Assembly: GCA_021296255.1 (NCBI GenBank)
Contig: JAGWAU010000020.1
Coordinates: forward strand, 42,526 to 85,552
Reading direction: 5' to 3'
DNA length: 43,027 nt
DNA from: Alphaproteobacteria bacterium
GTDB lineage: Bacteria > Pseudomonadota > Alphaproteobacteria > UBA2966
In this document: positions 33,884-42,931 of the stretch, piece by piece
Layout: the number at the start of each line of letters is the position of its first letter
Numbering within the stretch: position 1 is the stretch's first letter
Program-made: the position numbers and the translations under genes
Notes under the pieces: generated by a model
What the model saw: the letters and a program-made list of their open reading frames with translations, nothing else
Databases searched by the model: none
Told to the model about the DNA's origin: nothing

Positions 33884-35506
33884 CTATTCCGCGGCGTCGA
33901 TGGTGGGGAGCGCGTGGTCCCGGTAATCCTCCCGGAGCTGAGATTTGAGCAGCTTCCCCGTCGCGGTGTGGGGCAGTTCGGGAACGAAGACGACATCGTC
34001 CGGCAGCCACCACTTCGCGACCTTGTCGCTGAGATATTCGACCATCGCGTTGCGATCGAGGCCGCTGCCCTTGGCCTTGACGATCAGCAGAAGCGGACGC
34101 TCATCCCATTTTGGGTGAGGCACCGCGATGACACAGGCCTCGACGACCTCGGGATGGCCTACGGCGATGTTCTCCAGGTCGATCGAACTGATCCATTCGC
34201 CGCCGGACTTGATCACGTCCTTGGAGCGGTCGACGATCTGCATGAACCCGTCCGGATCCAACGTTGCGACGTCACCCGTCTTGAACCACCCGTCGATGAA
34301 GCTCTCGCCGCCTTCGCCCTTGTAATAGCCGTCGCAGACCGTGCCGCCCCGGACCATGAGGTCGCCGAACGCTTCGCCGTCGCGAGGCAGTTCGTTGCCG
34401 TCGTCGTCGACGATCTTCATCTCTACGCCAAAGATACCCCGGCCCTGCTTGGCCTGTATGTCATAGCGCTGCTCGGCCGGAAGCTCCGTCATGCCCGGCT
34501 TGAAATTTCCGGTCGTTCCGATCGGGCTCATCTCGGTCATCCCCCAGGCGTGGATGACGCGGGTGTTGTGGTCTTCCTCGTACTCCTGTGTCAGCGCGCG
34601 CGGCATCGCCGATCCGCCCGAGACCAGACGCTCCAGGGTCGTCAGCGTACTCTTCGATCCGCGAAGGTATTGGGCCAACGCCAGCCAGACCGTCGGCACG
34701 CCCGCGGTGAACGTCACCTTCTCCGATTCCATCAACTCGTAGACGCTCTCTCCGTCGAGCTGACGCCCCGGCAGGACGAGTTTCGAACCCGCCGCCGGGG
34801 CGCCGTAGACGAGGCCCCAGGCGTTCGCGTGGAACATGGGAACGACAGGCATGACGACGTCGACCGAGCGCAGGCCCAGGGTGTCGCTCATGCAGACCAT
34901 CATGGTGTGCAGCACGGTCGAACGGTGGGTGTAGAGCACGCCCTTCGGGTTGCCCGTCGTCCCGGAGGTGTAGCACAGCGACGAGGCCGTCCACTCGTCG
35001 AGCTCCGGCCATTCGTAGCCCGCACTCTCTGCCCCGACCAGCGTCTCGTAGCACATCGCGTTGGGCAGCGAAGTGTCGGGCATGTGCGTTTCGTCCGTGA
35101 GAACGACGTATGCCTTCACGCTCGAAAGCGAATCGGCCAGGCCCTCGACGAGTTCCACGAACGTGAGATCGAGGAAGAGATATGAATCCTCGGCATGGTT
35201 GGCGATGTAGGAAATCTGCTCGGAGAACAAACGCGGATTGATGGTGTGGCAGATGGCGCCGATGCCCGAGATCCCGTAATAGGCCTCGAAATGCCGGCAA
35301 GTGTTCCAAGCCAGCGTGCCGATCCGATCCCCCTCCCGGACGCCGAGACGGAGCAGCGCGTTGGCGAGTTTCTTGGCACGATCCCTGGCGTCACGGTAGG
35401 TGTACCGGTGGATGGGTCCTTCGACCGTGCGGCTTACGATCTCGCGCTCGCCGTGGTAGTCCGCCGCGAAATCCATGATGGTGGAGATCAGCAACGGCCG
35501 GTCCAT
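33884..35506 (-). CDS. Long-chain fatty-acid-CoA ligase, AMP-binding
   Basis: 540 aa adenylate-forming enzyme that activates a fatty acid with ATP and CoA. The P-loop-like [11 protein letters not shown], the [10 protein letters not shown] motif, the [22 protein letters not shown] block and the C-terminal catalytic Lys (TATGKLLK) are complete, so both steps should work. I chose the ATG at 35504-35506 over a TTG 15 bases upstream. Chain-length preference is not clear; the sequence is closest in feel to medium/long-chain ligases of beta-oxidation. An SDR gene lies 65 bases upstream on the same strand. Confidence 0.93.
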   Translation of the reverse strand: MDRPLLISTIMDFAADYHGEREIVSRTVEGPIHRYTYRDARDRAKKLANALLRLGVREGDRIGTLAWNTCRHFEAYYGISGIGAICHTINPRLFSEQISYIANHAEDSYLFLDLTFVELVEGLADSLSSVKAYVVLTDETHMPDTSLPNAMCYETLVGAESAGYEWPELDEWTASSLCYTSGTTGNPKGVLYTHRSTVLHTMMVCMSDTLGLRSVDVVMPVVPMFHANAWGLVYGAPAAGSKLVLPGRQLDGESVYELMESEKVTFTAGVPTVWLALAQYLRGSKSTLTTLERLVSGGSAMPRALTQEYEEDHNTRVIHAWGMTEMSPIGTTGNFKPGMTELPAEQRYDIQAKQGRGIFGVEMKIVDDDGNELPRDGEAFGDLMVRGGTVCDGYYKGEGGESFIDGWFKTGDVATLDPDGFMQIVDRSKDVIKSGGEWISSIDLENIAVGHPEVVEACVIAVPHPKWDERPLLLIVKAKGSGLDRNAMVEYLSDKVAKWWLPDDVVFVPELPHTATGKLLKSQLREDYRDHALPTIDAAE

Positions 35507-35571
35507 GATCAATCCGCGCAACGACGACTTCCCTTCCTACGCTGGCGATTCCGCGCGTCCCGCCACATCGG

Positions 35572-36309
35572 CTAGACGTGCTGCCCTCCGTTCACGTGGA
35601 TCTCCGCGCCGTTCACGTAGGCGGCGGGCTCGGAGCAGAGGAAATAGATGAGGGACGCCACCTCCTCCGGACGCCCCAGGCGGCCCATGGGAATCTCTTC
35701 GGCCAGGGCCTGATACTCCGGACTGATCATGGCCGTCTCGATCTCGCCCGGGGAGATTGCATTGACACGCACGCCGTGGGGCCCGAAATCCGCCGCCATC
35801 TCGCGTGTGAGCGCCGCAAGCGCCGCCTTCGACGTGGCGTATGCCGACCCGGCGAAGGGATGGACGCGCCCGCCGGCGATCGAGGTCACGTTGATGACGC
35901 AGCCGCGGCCTTCCTTCAGCTCCTGGACCAAACTGCGAGCCAGCATGACCGGCGAGTAGAAGTTCACGTTGAAGACGGTCTGCCAGAGATCGATCCCCGT
36001 GTTCAGCGTGTCCATCCGCTCGCCGTTGTCGCTCTTCGGCGAGATGGCCGCGTTGTTCACCAGCGCGTTCAACGGTGCGCCGTCGAGCCGTGATTTCATG
36101 TCCGAGATGGCGTCGTCCAGATTGTGAATGTCGGCCAGATCGATGACCACGTGGTCTTCCGGCCCCGCCTCCCACGGACAGTCCTCGGGGAAGGCGTGAC
36201 GGGAGCAGGTGATCACCCGCCAGCCGGCGGCGCTGAACCGCTTGACGGTTGCGTGGCCGATGCCCCGGCTGGCCCCGGTGAGGATAAGCGTCCGTCGATC
36301 GTTCGCCAT
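35572..36309 (-). CDS. SDR family oxidoreductase
   Basis: 245 aa. Cofactor motif TGASRGIGHATV, NNAAIS, Ser in VTSIAGG and the Tyr/Lys pair in YATSKAALAAL mark a classical SDR. The acidic/neutral residues after the second strand (TCSRHAF) suggest NADP use, as an inference. The C-terminus (YVNGAEIHVNGGQHV) is typical. It is likely co-transcribed with the downstream acyl-CoA ligase, pointing to oxidation of a CoA-linked or hydroxy intermediate. Confidence 0.9.
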   Translation of the reverse strand: MANDRRTLILTGASRGIGHATVKRFSAAGWRVITCSRHAFPEDCPWEAGPEDHVVIDLADIHNLDDAISDMKSRLDGAPLNALVNNAAISPKSDNGERMDTLNTGIDLWQTVFNVNFYSPVMLARSLVQELKEGRGCVINVTSIAGGRVHPFAGSAYATSKAALAALTREMAADFGPHGVRVNAISPGEIETAMISPEYQALAEEIPMGRLGRPEEVASLIYFLCSEPAAYVNGAEIHVNGGQHV

Positions 36310-36359
36310 ATCGGGGAAGTTTCAGTCCTTGAACCGGCGCCCATCGCCTCCGGGCGGCA

Positions 36360-37223
36360 TCAGTGCGCCATGAGCACGGGTACGGCGCTGCGGGTCAGGA
36401 CGTCGCGCGTGACGCCGCCGAACACCAGGCGGCGCAATCGGCTTCGCGTGTAGGCTCCCATGACCAGCATGTCGGCTCCCGCAGCGCTCGTGGCGGCGAG
36501 CAGGCTCTCGCTGTCCGAGCCCTTTCGCTCCAGATCACGGCCTTCGGCCCTGACGCCGTGCCAAGCCAGATAGTTGGTCACGTCTTCCGTGCCCGGTCCG
36601 CTGTGATTCTCGGCATCGACCTCGATCACGCTGACCCTGTCCGCCTTTTCCAAGAACGGCATGGCGTAGTTGATCGCCTTGCCCGCCTCCGGGCTCCCGT
36701 TCCAATAGATGGCGATAGAAGAGCCGAACTCGACGGGATCGCTCGGCGGCAGAATCAGGACCGGACGCCCGGTGTCCAGCAGAGCCGCCTCGAGCGTCAC
36801 GGAAAAGGTGACTTCTTCGCCGCCACCTTCGGGCCGTCGCGCAAAGATCAGGTCGGCCAATCGGCCCCGTGACGCCACGACGTCCTCCTCGCGCCCGGTG
36901 ACGATCGTGAAATGCGCGGTTCGGGGGCCCGAATCCGGTTGATCGCTGATGGTCACGCCGTTCCTCTGGCAAGCGTCTTCGAACACCTTCTGGGCTTCCT
37001 GCCGGCGTTCGTCGGATTCGCGTTCGGCGACGGCCATGACGTCTCCGATCATGGCGCTGGTCATTCCCTCGCCCACGTAAGCCACGGAATCACGCGGGTC
37101 CATCGCGACGTGGAGTGTCTCAAGGTGGGCGTCCCATTCGCGAGACAGCCTGATCACCGCATCCATCCACTGGCCGCGACCGGGCAGGCCACTGAGCGGT
37201 ACGAGTATGGTCTTGATAGCCAA
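36360..37223 (-). CDS. Universal stress protein family protein
   Basis: 287 aa, two UspA-like halves. The N-terminus (IKTILVPLSGLPG) and the C-terminal ATP-site region (ADMLVMGAYTRSRLRRLVFG) show the family pattern, though the first Gly of GxxG is replaced, so nucleotide binding is uncertain. The start is a TTG at 37221-37223 behind a strong AGGGAGGGTGAG. It lies 50 bases upstream of the SDR gene on the same strand. Role: stress response of unknown specificity. Confidence 0.88.
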   Translation of the reverse strand: MAIKTILVPLSGLPGRGQWMDAVIRLSREWDAHLETLHVAMDPRDSVAYVGEGMTSAMIGDVMAVAERESDERRQEAQKVFEDACQRNGVTISDQPDSGPRTAHFTIVTGREEDVVASRGRLADLIFARRPEGGGEEVTFSVTLEAALLDTGRPVLILPPSDPVEFGSSIAIYWNGSPEAGKAINYAMPFLEKADRVSVIEVDAENHSGPGTEDVTNYLAWHGVRAEGRDLERKGSDSESLLAATSAAGADMLVMGAYTRSRLRRLVFGGVTRDVLTRSAVPVLMAH

Positions 37224-37312
37224 CTCACCCTCCCTTGGTTCCTCTCCCGCGCGAATCTAGCACGGTGTGGATACCCGGCCAATCGACAGTCCCGCGGTCG
37301 GCTGGGGTCGAT

Positions 37313-38281
37313 TCAGGCGAGGTGCGGCGGTATCTCTTCCACACCTTCCGGATCCTCGTGGATGATCACTTCGGCCTTGGGAAAGGCGTCGAGGATCCGT
37401 TCCTCGATTTCGTCGGAGATGCGGTGCGCATCCAGCAACGTCATGCCGCCGTCCAGTTCGAGGTGGAGCTGGATGAAGGTGTTGAGTCCGGAAGACCGGG
37501 TCCGCAGGTCGTGCATGCTCCGGACTTCCGGATGGGCGTGCACGATATCCTTGATGCGCTGCCGGTCCTCCCCGGGAAGTTCGTGATCCATCAACATGTT
37601 GAAGGACGTCCGGAAGATCTGCCAGGCGCAGAAGGAGATGTATGCGGCCACGGCAATGGCGACCAAGGGGTCGACGAACCGCCAATCCAGCAGGATCACG
37701 GCCAGCAGACCGCCGATAATGCCGAGATTGACCAGCAGGTCGGCCTTGTAGTGGACGGAATCGGCGGAAACCGCGATCGACCCGCTCTTGCGCACGACGT
37801 AGCGTTGATAGATGACCAGCATCAGTGTCAGCACGACGGAAAACGCCATGACGGAAACGCCTATCATCCCGTTCTCGACCGGTTGTGGATGAAGCAGCCG
37901 GTTTGTCGCTTCGAACAGGAGAAACACCGCCGAGCCGCCGATGAACACCGCTTGCCCCAAGCCCGCCAGCGGCTCGGCCTTTCCATGACCGAACCGGTGC
38001 TCCGCGTCCGCCGGCGTCAACGCGTGTCGAATGGCGAGCAGGTTGATGCCCGATGCCACGACATCGAGCAGGGAATCGACGAGCGAGCTCAGCATGGCGA
38101 CCGAGCCGGTCATCAGCCACGCGAATGTCTTGGCGACGACGAGGAGGGACGCTACCGAGACGGCAGCACGGCTGGCGCGGCGCATGAGACGCGCGGATTC
38201 GGCGGGTCCCGCGCCTTCCGGCGCGTCTCGCGGCGCCGGCGACACGGGATCGGCGCGATAGGTCGGCCGTTCGTCGGTCAC
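37313..38281 (-). CDS. Cation diffusion facilitator family transporter
   Basis: 322 aa. Six membrane segments can be traced in residues 30-220, with the metal-site acidic residues in SLVDSLLDVV and in the fifth helix (ADLLVNLG region), and the loop HRFGHGKAEPLAGL that follows the second helix. The C-terminal cytoplasmic domain (DIVHAHPEVRSMHDLRTRSSG) has the FieF-type fold. It exports divalent metals such as Zn or Fe by proton antiport. Start GTG overlaps the pdxH stop (GTGA). Confidence 0.92.
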   Translation of the reverse strand: MTDERPTYRADPVSPAPRDAPEGAGPAESARLMRRASRAAVSVASLLVVAKTFAWLMTGSVAMLSSLVDSLLDVVASGINLLAIRHALTPADAEHRFGHGKAEPLAGLGQAVFIGGSAVFLLFEATNRLLHPQPVENGMIGVSVMAFSVVLTLMLVIYQRYVVRKSGSIAVSADSVHYKADLLVNLGIIGGLLAVILLDWRFVDPLVAIAVAAYISFCAWQIFRTSFNMLMDHELPGEDRQRIKDIVHAHPEVRSMHDLRTRSSGLNTFIQLHLELDGGMTLLDAHRISDEIEERILDAFPKAEVIIHEDPEGVEEIPPHLA

Positions 38282-38898
38282 GGGTAGAGCTTCGTCAACC
38301 GCCAGCCCCCGTCCATCCGGTCGAACTGCAGGCGGTCGTGCAGCCGGAACGGTCGCTGGCTCCAGAATTCGACACGGACCGGTTTCAACCGGTATCCCGA
38401 CCAGAAATTTGGACGCGGGATGTCGCCGATGACGTACTTGGCGGCGTATTTCGCGACTTCGCGCTCGAGCTCGAAGCGCCGTTGCAGCGGTTGCGATTGG
38501 CGGGACGCCCAGGCCCCGATCTTGCTTTCGCGGTCCCGCGTGGCGAAGTAGGCATCGGCTTCACCGTCATCGAGCACCTCGACCGTGCCTTCCACGCGGA
38601 CCTGCCGCGTCAGGCTCTTCCAGTGAAAGCACATCGCCGCCCGGGGATTGGCCGCCAACTCCTCGCCCTTGCGGCTTTCGAGGTTGGTGTAGAACACGAA
38701 CCCGTCGGCGCCGTATTCCTTGAGAAGTACCATGCGCAGGGAGGGCCTCCCGTCAGGCGTGGCGGTGGCCAACGACGCGGCGTTGGGAAGCGACGGCTCG
38801 CTGCCCTCGGCGTCCTTCATCCACCGAGTGAACTTTTCCAGTGGATCCTGGGACGCAAGTTCCGGATCCTGCGACTCCTTGAGGTCAGACGACGTCAC
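38278..38898 (-). CDS. pdxH: Pyridoxamine 5'-phosphate oxidase
   Basis: 206 aa FMN enzyme that oxidises pyridoxamine or pyridoxine 5'-phosphate to PLP with O2. Landmarks are DPLEKFTRWMKDAE, the FMN-binding RMVLLKEYGADGFVFYTN and SRKGEELAANPRAAMCFHW, and the C-terminal signature (FWSQRPFRLHDRLQF, WRLTKLYP). I chose the GTG at 38898 (GAGGGCGCACA upstream). PLP is the cofactor of ilvE in this window. The CDF transporter is translated from an overlapping start. Confidence 0.95.
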   Translation of the reverse strand: MTSSDLKESQDPELASQDPLEKFTRWMKDAEGSEPSLPNAASLATATPDGRPSLRMVLLKEYGADGFVFYTNLESRKGEELAANPRAAMCFHWKSLTRQVRVEGTVEVLDDGEADAYFATRDRESKIGAWASRQSQPLQRRFELEREVAKYAAKYVIGDIPRPNFWSGYRLKPVRVEFWSQRPFRLHDRLQFDRMDGGWRLTKLYP

Positions 38899-38959
38899 TG
38901 TGCGCCCTCGGTCGTGGCCGATTACAGCCCGAAGCACTGCCTCGGCGCACGGCGTCTGG

Positions 38960-38982
38960 AGAATTGATCACGGGTCAATTCT
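38960..38982. promoter_or_regulatory. Perfect 8-base dyad upstream of pdxH, operator candidate
   Basis: AGAATTGA (38960-38967), seven bases, TCAATTCT (38975-38982). This is AT-rich in a GC-rich region, placed 62 bases ahead of the pdxH start. It looks like a dimeric regulator site or a hairpin; no U-tract follows. Confidence 0.45.
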
Positions 38983-39033
38983 AGCGAGCGCCGCAACGGA
39001 TTGTCGACACGACCCGACCCGGGCTCGAAAAAT

Positions 39034-39093
39034 GGCCCCTGCGCCCCCATATTGGTGTTTGCGCGGCATTTGCCGACAGCGCACGAAGGGGCC
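39034..39093. other. Nested stem-loop of unknown role
   Basis: Outer arms GGCCCCT (39034-39040) and AGGGGCC (39087-39093) enclose TGCGC (39060-39064) with GCGCA (39079-39083), which in turn encloses GGCA-TT-TGCC (39065-39074). The layout suggests a structured transcript or a terminator. It lies upstream of the TATAGT box of the lipoprotein gene and could belong to either strand. Confidence 0.35.
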
Positions 39094-39133
39094 GCAGATT
39101 CAATAGCCGGCCTTAATTCGGCCTGAATGTTGG

Positions 39134-39139
39134 TATAGT
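39134..39139 (+). promoter_or_regulatory. -10-like box for the lipoprotein gene
   Basis: TATAGT, 94 bases before the lipoprotein ATG, implying a 5' leader of about 85 bases. No clear -35 match is present at the right distance, so the assignment is tentative. Confidence 0.3.
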
Positions 39140-39233
39140 GGGAACCGATCGGGAGATCGAGCAATTTCGGAAAGAAGGACGGGCCGTTGTTGCGGTTCCT
39201 GTCCATCGGGCGAAACGAGAGGCGTGCGACATC

Positions 39234-39710
39234 ATGAAGACGTTCAAGTTCTTACTTATCGGTGCCATGGCGCTGTCGCTGGCAGCATGCGCGGAGTCGT
39301 CCGGCCCCAAGCAGCAAGTCGGAACCTTGCTGGGCGCGGCAGCCGGTGCCGTCGCCGGTGCGCAGGTCGGCAGGGGGAAAGGTCAGCTCGCGGCGACGGC
39401 CGTGGGGACCCTGCTCGGAGCGCTCGCCGGCAGCGAGATCGGCAAATCGCTTGATCGGGCGGATATGGCTTATTTGCGGCAGACGCAGCAGAAGGCGCTC
39501 GAGACCGTTCCGACCGGATCGTCGACCTCCTGGGTGAATCCGGATTCCGGAAACTCCGGTCAGATCACGCCGCAACGGACGTATCAGAACGCAAGCGGCA
39601 CCTATTGCCGAGAGTTCCAGCAAACGGTGACGGTTGGCGGCAATACCGAGTCTGCGTATGGCACGGCCTGCCGTCAGCCCGACGGCACGTGGAAGATCAT
39701 CAGCGGCTGA
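39234..39710 (+). CDS. Glycine-zipper outer-membrane lipoprotein (17 kDa surface antigen-like)
   Basis: 158 aa. A lipoprotein signal with lipobox LAAC (Cys19; MKTFKFLLIGAMALSLAAC region) should be processed by Lgt, whose gene lies at 9.6 kb. Residues 30-75 are a glycine-zipper (GTLLGAAAGAVAGAQVG and GTLLGALAGSEIG) that packs membrane helices. The C-terminal domain (YCREFQQTVTVGG, YGTACRQPDGTWKI) is the RT0821/Lpp0805-type surface protein domain. I chose the ATG at 39234 because it begins the signal sequence. Confidence 0.9.
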   Translation: MKTFKFLLIGAMALSLAACAESSGPKQQVGTLLGAAAGAVAGAQVGRGKGQLAATAVGTLLGALAGSEIGKSLDRADMAYLRQTQQKALETVPTGSSTSWVNPDSGNSGQITPQRTYQNASGTYCREFQQTVTVGGNTESAYGTACRQPDGTWKIISG

Positions 39711-39737
39711 GCACCGGCATCCACTTGGGCGGGCTGC

Positions 39738-39764
39738 GGCGGTTCGAATTGGGCTTGAACCGCC
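39738..39764. repeat. REP-like palindromic repeat, copy 2
   Basis: GGCGGTTC (39738-39745) and GAACCGCC (39757-39764) pair perfectly around an 11-base loop. It is close in sequence and spacing to the elements at 1447 and 42932. It lies 28 bases after the lipoprotein stop codon and 29 bases before the Sel1 gene, so it may attenuate read-through. Confidence 0.6.
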
Positions 39765-39792
39765 GTCGGTTGGCTCACGCCGCGAAACGGTT

Positions 39793-40779
39793 ATGGGCAG
39801 GAAACGCTGGATAGTTGCCGCAGCATTCATCGTATGCACGGCAACCATCGCGCGCGCGGATTTTGCCGCCGGTCTCAGGTCCTACGAGACCGGTGATTAT
39901 TTCACCGCCTACAAGGAGTGGTTGCCGTTCGCCGAAGCGGGAGATCCGGCCGCGCAACGCAACCTCGGACACCTCTACCGTCTCGGCCGGGGAGTGACGA
40001 AGGATTTCGTCAAAGCGGTAGAGTGGTACCGCAAGTCTGCCGAGCAGGGATTCTCGCGGGCGCAGGCGAATCTCGGCAACATGTACCTGCTCGGACAAGG
40101 CGTACCCAAGGACCCGGCCGCGGCCGCGCGATGGTTCGGGCGGTCTGCCAAACAGAACCACCCCATCGCGCAATACAACCTCGGCCTGATGTACGAGAAC
40201 GGAATCGGGATGAGCCGGGACGATGTCGCCGCGCTCGGCTGGTACTTCCGGGCTTCCAAGGCAGGGCACCGCAAGGCGGCGCAACGGCTGGCGCGACTCG
40301 TGGCGCGGGGCGCGGCACCGCCCGCGGACGCGGATGAGCGCCCGCGGCTTGCCGGCGCGCAACGGGGCGAACCCGCGCTGCCGCCGTCCGGTGATCCCGA
40401 ACGCGCACGGCCCGGCGCCCCGAGCCCCGAAAGGCCGGCTTCCGCGCGAGATACCGCGTCCACGGTCCCGCAGGAAACGCCGGATGCAGGGCTCGGCGTT
40501 GCGCTGGATGCGGGCATGTCCGCTTACCGGGCACACGACTATGACTCGGCGTTCCGGCATTGGCTGCCGCGCGCCGAAAGCGGGGATTCGCATGCCCAGT
40601 TCTTCGTCGGCGGCCTTTACCGGGACGGTGCCGGCGTTCCCGTGGACCCGGTCAGGGCCTATCGCTGGTGGGCATTGGCGGCGGCTCAGGGACACCCGCA
40701 GGCCGGCAGGCTCCTGGCCGGACTCAGGGCTGAAATGCTGCCCAAGGAGATCGCCGCGGCACGAGAGCTGAGCGAATAG
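39793..40779 (+). CDS. Sel1-repeat (TPR-like) periplasmic protein
   Basis: 328 aa. A signal peptide (KRWIVAAAFIVCTATIARA) is followed by three Sel1-type repeats (AQRNLGHLYRLGRGV, AQANLGNMYLLGQGV, AQYNLGLMYENGIGM), then a Pro/Ala/Arg-rich linker (about 175-235), and another repeat region (AQFFVGGLYRDGAGV). Sel1 repeats form right-handed helical scaffolds for protein binding, often in envelope or signalling roles. The linker separates two repeat blocks. Start ATG at 39793 with a weak ribosome binding site. Confidence 0.9.
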   Translation: MGRKRWIVAAAFIVCTATIARADFAAGLRSYETGDYFTAYKEWLPFAEAGDPAAQRNLGHLYRLGRGVTKDFVKAVEWYRKSAEQGFSRAQANLGNMYLLGQGVPKDPAAAARWFGRSAKQNHPIAQYNLGLMYENGIGMSRDDVAALGWYFRASKAGHRKAAQRLARLVARGAAPPADADERPRLAGAQRGEPALPPSGDPERARPGAPSPERPASARDTASTVPQETPDAGLGVALDAGMSAYRAHDYDSAFRHWLPRAESGDSHAQFFVGGLYRDGAGVPVDPVRAYRWWALAAAQGHPQAGRLLAGLRAEMLPKEIAAARELSE

Positions 40780-40800
40780 GACGGTCCTTCCTCGTCGATT

Positions 40801-40862
40801 CGTGACGAAACTCGTCGTAATCTCGTGACGGTTTTTGACGGGTTTTGGCTTTCATGTAGGAT
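40801..40862 (+). promoter_or_regulatory. Probable sigma70 promoter of fabI with upstream direct repeats
   Basis: TTGACG (40835-40840), a 16-base spacer and TAGGAT (40857-40862) form a good housekeeping promoter 40 bases before the fabI ATG. Just upstream, CGTGACG occurs twice (40801-40807 and 40824-40830), 23 bases apart, with GACGA/TCGTC (40804-40808 and 40812-40816) forming a small dyad. A regulator site is possible. Confidence 0.5.
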
Positions 40863-40902
40863 ACCGCCACCTTTCCGGAGATCTCTGTGTTGAGAGGAGT
40901 GT

Positions 40903-41733
40903 ATGGGCGATTCTGCGCCGCTGCTGGCCGGGAAGCGGGGTTTGGTCATGGGCGTGGCGAACGAGCGGTCGATCGCCTGGGGTATTGCGCGCGCCTTATC
41001 GGAACATGGGGCGGAACTCGCCTTCACGTATCAAGGCGATATCATGGCGAGACGCGTCAAACCCCTGGCGGAGTCCCTCGGTTCTTCGATCGTCGAGGAC
41101 TGCGACGTGACCGACGCGGCCGGTATCGACGCGGTGTTCGATACGGTCGGGAAGGCGTGGGGCACGCTCGACTTTCTCGTGCACGCGATCGCGTTCTCCG
41201 ATCGGAAGGAGCTGAGCGGCCGCTACGTCGACACCAGCCCGGACAACTTCGCCATGACGATGAACGTCAGCTGCTACTCGTTGACCGCCGTCTGTCAGCG
41301 GGCCGAAGCCCTGATGGGCAACGGCGGCAGTATCCTGACCATGACCTACTACGGCGCGGAAAAGGTAACGCCCCACTACAACGTGATGGGTGTCGCAAAG
41401 GCCGCTCTCGAGGCAAGTGTCCGCTATCTCGCCGTCGACCTTGGCGGCAAGAATATCCGGGTGAACGCGGTTTCCGCGGGGCCGATCAGGACGCTGGCGG
41501 CGTCGGGCATCGGAGACTTTCGGTATATCCTGAAGTGGAACGAGTGGAATTCTCCGCTGAAGCGCAACACGACCACGGACGAAGTCGGCGGCGCTGCCGT
41601 CTACCTCTTGAGCGATCTGAGTCGCGGCGTGACGGGAGAGATCCACCACGTCGACAGCGGCTACCACGTCGTCGGTATGAAGGCCGTGGACGCGCCCGAC
41701 ATCTCCGTGGTCCAGGAAACCGGGAACGGCTGA
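40903..41733 (+). CDS. fabI: Enoyl-[acyl-carrier-protein] reductase, NADH
   Basis: 276 aa. It reduces trans-2-enoyl-ACP, the last step of each fatty-acid elongation cycle. The FabI-specific GVANERSIAWGIA cofactor loop, the active-site pair Tyr and Lys in HYNVMGVAKAALE, and RVNAVSAGPIRTLAASGI are complete. The ATG has GAGAGGAGTGT immediately upstream and a good promoter before that. aroC follows on the same strand after 83 bases, an order common in alphaproteobacteria. Confidence 0.96.
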   Translation: MGDSAPLLAGKRGLVMGVANERSIAWGIARALSEHGAELAFTYQGDIMARRVKPLAESLGSSIVEDCDVTDAAGIDAVFDTVGKAWGTLDFLVHAIAFSDRKELSGRYVDTSPDNFAMTMNVSCYSLTAVCQRAEALMGNGGSILTMTYYGAEKVTPHYNVMGVAKAALEASVRYLAVDLGGKNIRVNAVSAGPIRTLAASGIGDFRYILKWNEWNSPLKRNTTTDEVGGAAVYLLSDLSRGVTGEIHHVDSGYHVVGMKAVDAPDISVVQETGNG

Positions 41734-41816
41734 GATCGATTGCGATGGCCCGCGTTTGCGCGCCGGCGATTCAGGCGCCATCCACGACGCCTTGACCCCT
41801 AGGACACTTTGATCTC

Positions 41817-42887
41817 ATGTCCCACAACACCTTCGGTCACCTGTTCCGTGTCACCACTTGGGGTGAGAGCCATGGAACGGCCATCGGCTGCGTGGTCGAC
41901 GGGGTCCCTCCCCGGCTCCCTCTGGCCGAGCCCGACATCCAGCACTGGCTGAATCGACGCCGTCCCGGCCAGAGTCGTTATGTCAGTCAGCGCCGGGAAC
42001 CCGATACGGTCCAGATCATGTCCGGCGTGTTCGACGGCCGGACGACCGGAACGCCGATCAATCTGATGATCGAGAATCTCGACGCGCGCGCCAAGGATTA
42101 CGGCGACATCAAGGACAAGTATCGGCCGGGACACGCGGATTTCACTTACCGGCAGAAGTACGGCATCCGGGACTGGCGCGGCAGCGGCCGGGCGTCCGCG
42201 CGTGAGACGGCCTGTCGCGTCGCCGCCGGTGCGGTCGCGCGCAAGGTGCTCGGGGACAAGATCGCCGTGCGTGGCGCCTTGGTACAACTGGGACCGCATG
42301 CGATCGATCGGGAGCGCTGGGACTGGGAGGCTACCGAAGACAATCCCTTCTGGTGCCCGGATCCCGGTGCCGAGACGGAGTGGGCCGGGTTTCTCGAGTC
42401 CGTGCGCAAGCGGGGATCATCCGTCGGGGCCGTCGTCGAGGTCGTTGCGAGCGGGGTGCCGTCGGGACTGGGTGCCCCTCTCTACGGCAAGCTCGATGCC
42501 GACTTGGCGGCCGCCATGATGAGCATCAATGCCGTCAAGGGCGTGGAAATTGGCGCCGGTTTCGGCGCCGCCGCGCTCGGCGGAGAAGAGAACGCCGATG
42601 AGATGCGGATGCGGGGGCGCAAGCCGGTCTTCCTGTCCAACAACGCGGGCGGCGTGCTTGGCGGCATCTCGACCGGTCAGGATGTGGTGGTGCGGTTCGC
42701 CGTCAAACCGACATCGAGCATCTCGGTTCCCGGCCGCACCGTCGACGAGCAGGGACGGAACGTCGATGTCGCGACCAAAGGCCGCCATGATCCTTGCGTC
42801 GGCATTCGCGCTGTCCCCGTGGGCGAAGCCATGATGGCCTGCGTCCTCGCCGATCACTTGCTTCGGCATCGGGCGCAGTGCGGCTAG
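41817..42887 (+). CDS. aroC: Chorismate synthase
   Basis: 356 aa. It eliminates phosphate from EPSP to give chorismate, using reduced FMN, at the end of the shikimate pathway. The family signatures are visible: [17 protein letters not shown] near the N-terminus, [14 protein letters not shown] with [10 protein letters not shown], and the C-terminal [18 protein letters not shown]. Length is normal. It is followed by two kinds of palindromic repeat and a convergent tlyA-like gene end. Confidence 0.97.
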   Translation: MSHNTFGHLFRVTTWGESHGTAIGCVVDGVPPRLPLAEPDIQHWLNRRRPGQSRYVSQRREPDTVQIMSGVFDGRTTGTPINLMIENLDARAKDYGDIKDKYRPGHADFTYRQKYGIRDWRGSGRASARETACRVAAGAVARKVLGDKIAVRGALVQLGPHAIDRERWDWEATEDNPFWCPDPGAETEWAGFLESVRKRGSSVGAVVEVVASGVPSGLGAPLYGKLDADLAAAMMSINAVKGVEIGAGFGAAALGGEENADEMRMRGRKPVFLSNNAGGVLGGISTGQDVVVRFAVKPTSSISVPGRTVDEQGRNVDVATKGRHDPCVGIRAVPVGEAMMACVLADHLLRHRAQCG

Positions 42888-42889
42888 GG

Positions 42890-42919
42890 CGTTTCAAGTT
42901 TGACTGGACCCGCTCCGGA
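42890..42919. repeat. Dispersed repeat at a gene end (second type), copy 2
   Basis: CGTTTCAAGTTTGACTGGAC then CCGCTCCGGA, starting two bases after the aroC stop. It matches the element at 6451-6479 across GACTGGA(C/A)CCGCTCCGG, which likewise begins right after a stop codon. Confidence 0.45.
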
Positions 42920-42931
42920 TCGGGAAGCCAC

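Larger units (their letters stand above)
38899..39233. other. 335-base intergenic region between pdxH and the glycine-zipper lipoprotein gene
   Basis: This divergent promoter region has no convincing gene. It contains an 8-base dyad (38960-38982), a nested stem-loop (39034-39093) and a TATAGT sequence (39134-39139), listed separately. A minus-strand 94-codon frame crossing it has no family features. Confidence 0.6.

Noticed and set aside
38922..39206. 94-aa minus-strand frame in the pdxH upstream region
   Set aside because: It overlaps the pdxH start region and a structured intergenic stretch, and the translated sequence shows no family pattern.
41734..41816. GGCGATTCAGGC near 41756 as a further copy of the palindromic repeat
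   Set aside because: Only 12 bases match copy 1 and the TTGAACC arm is missing.
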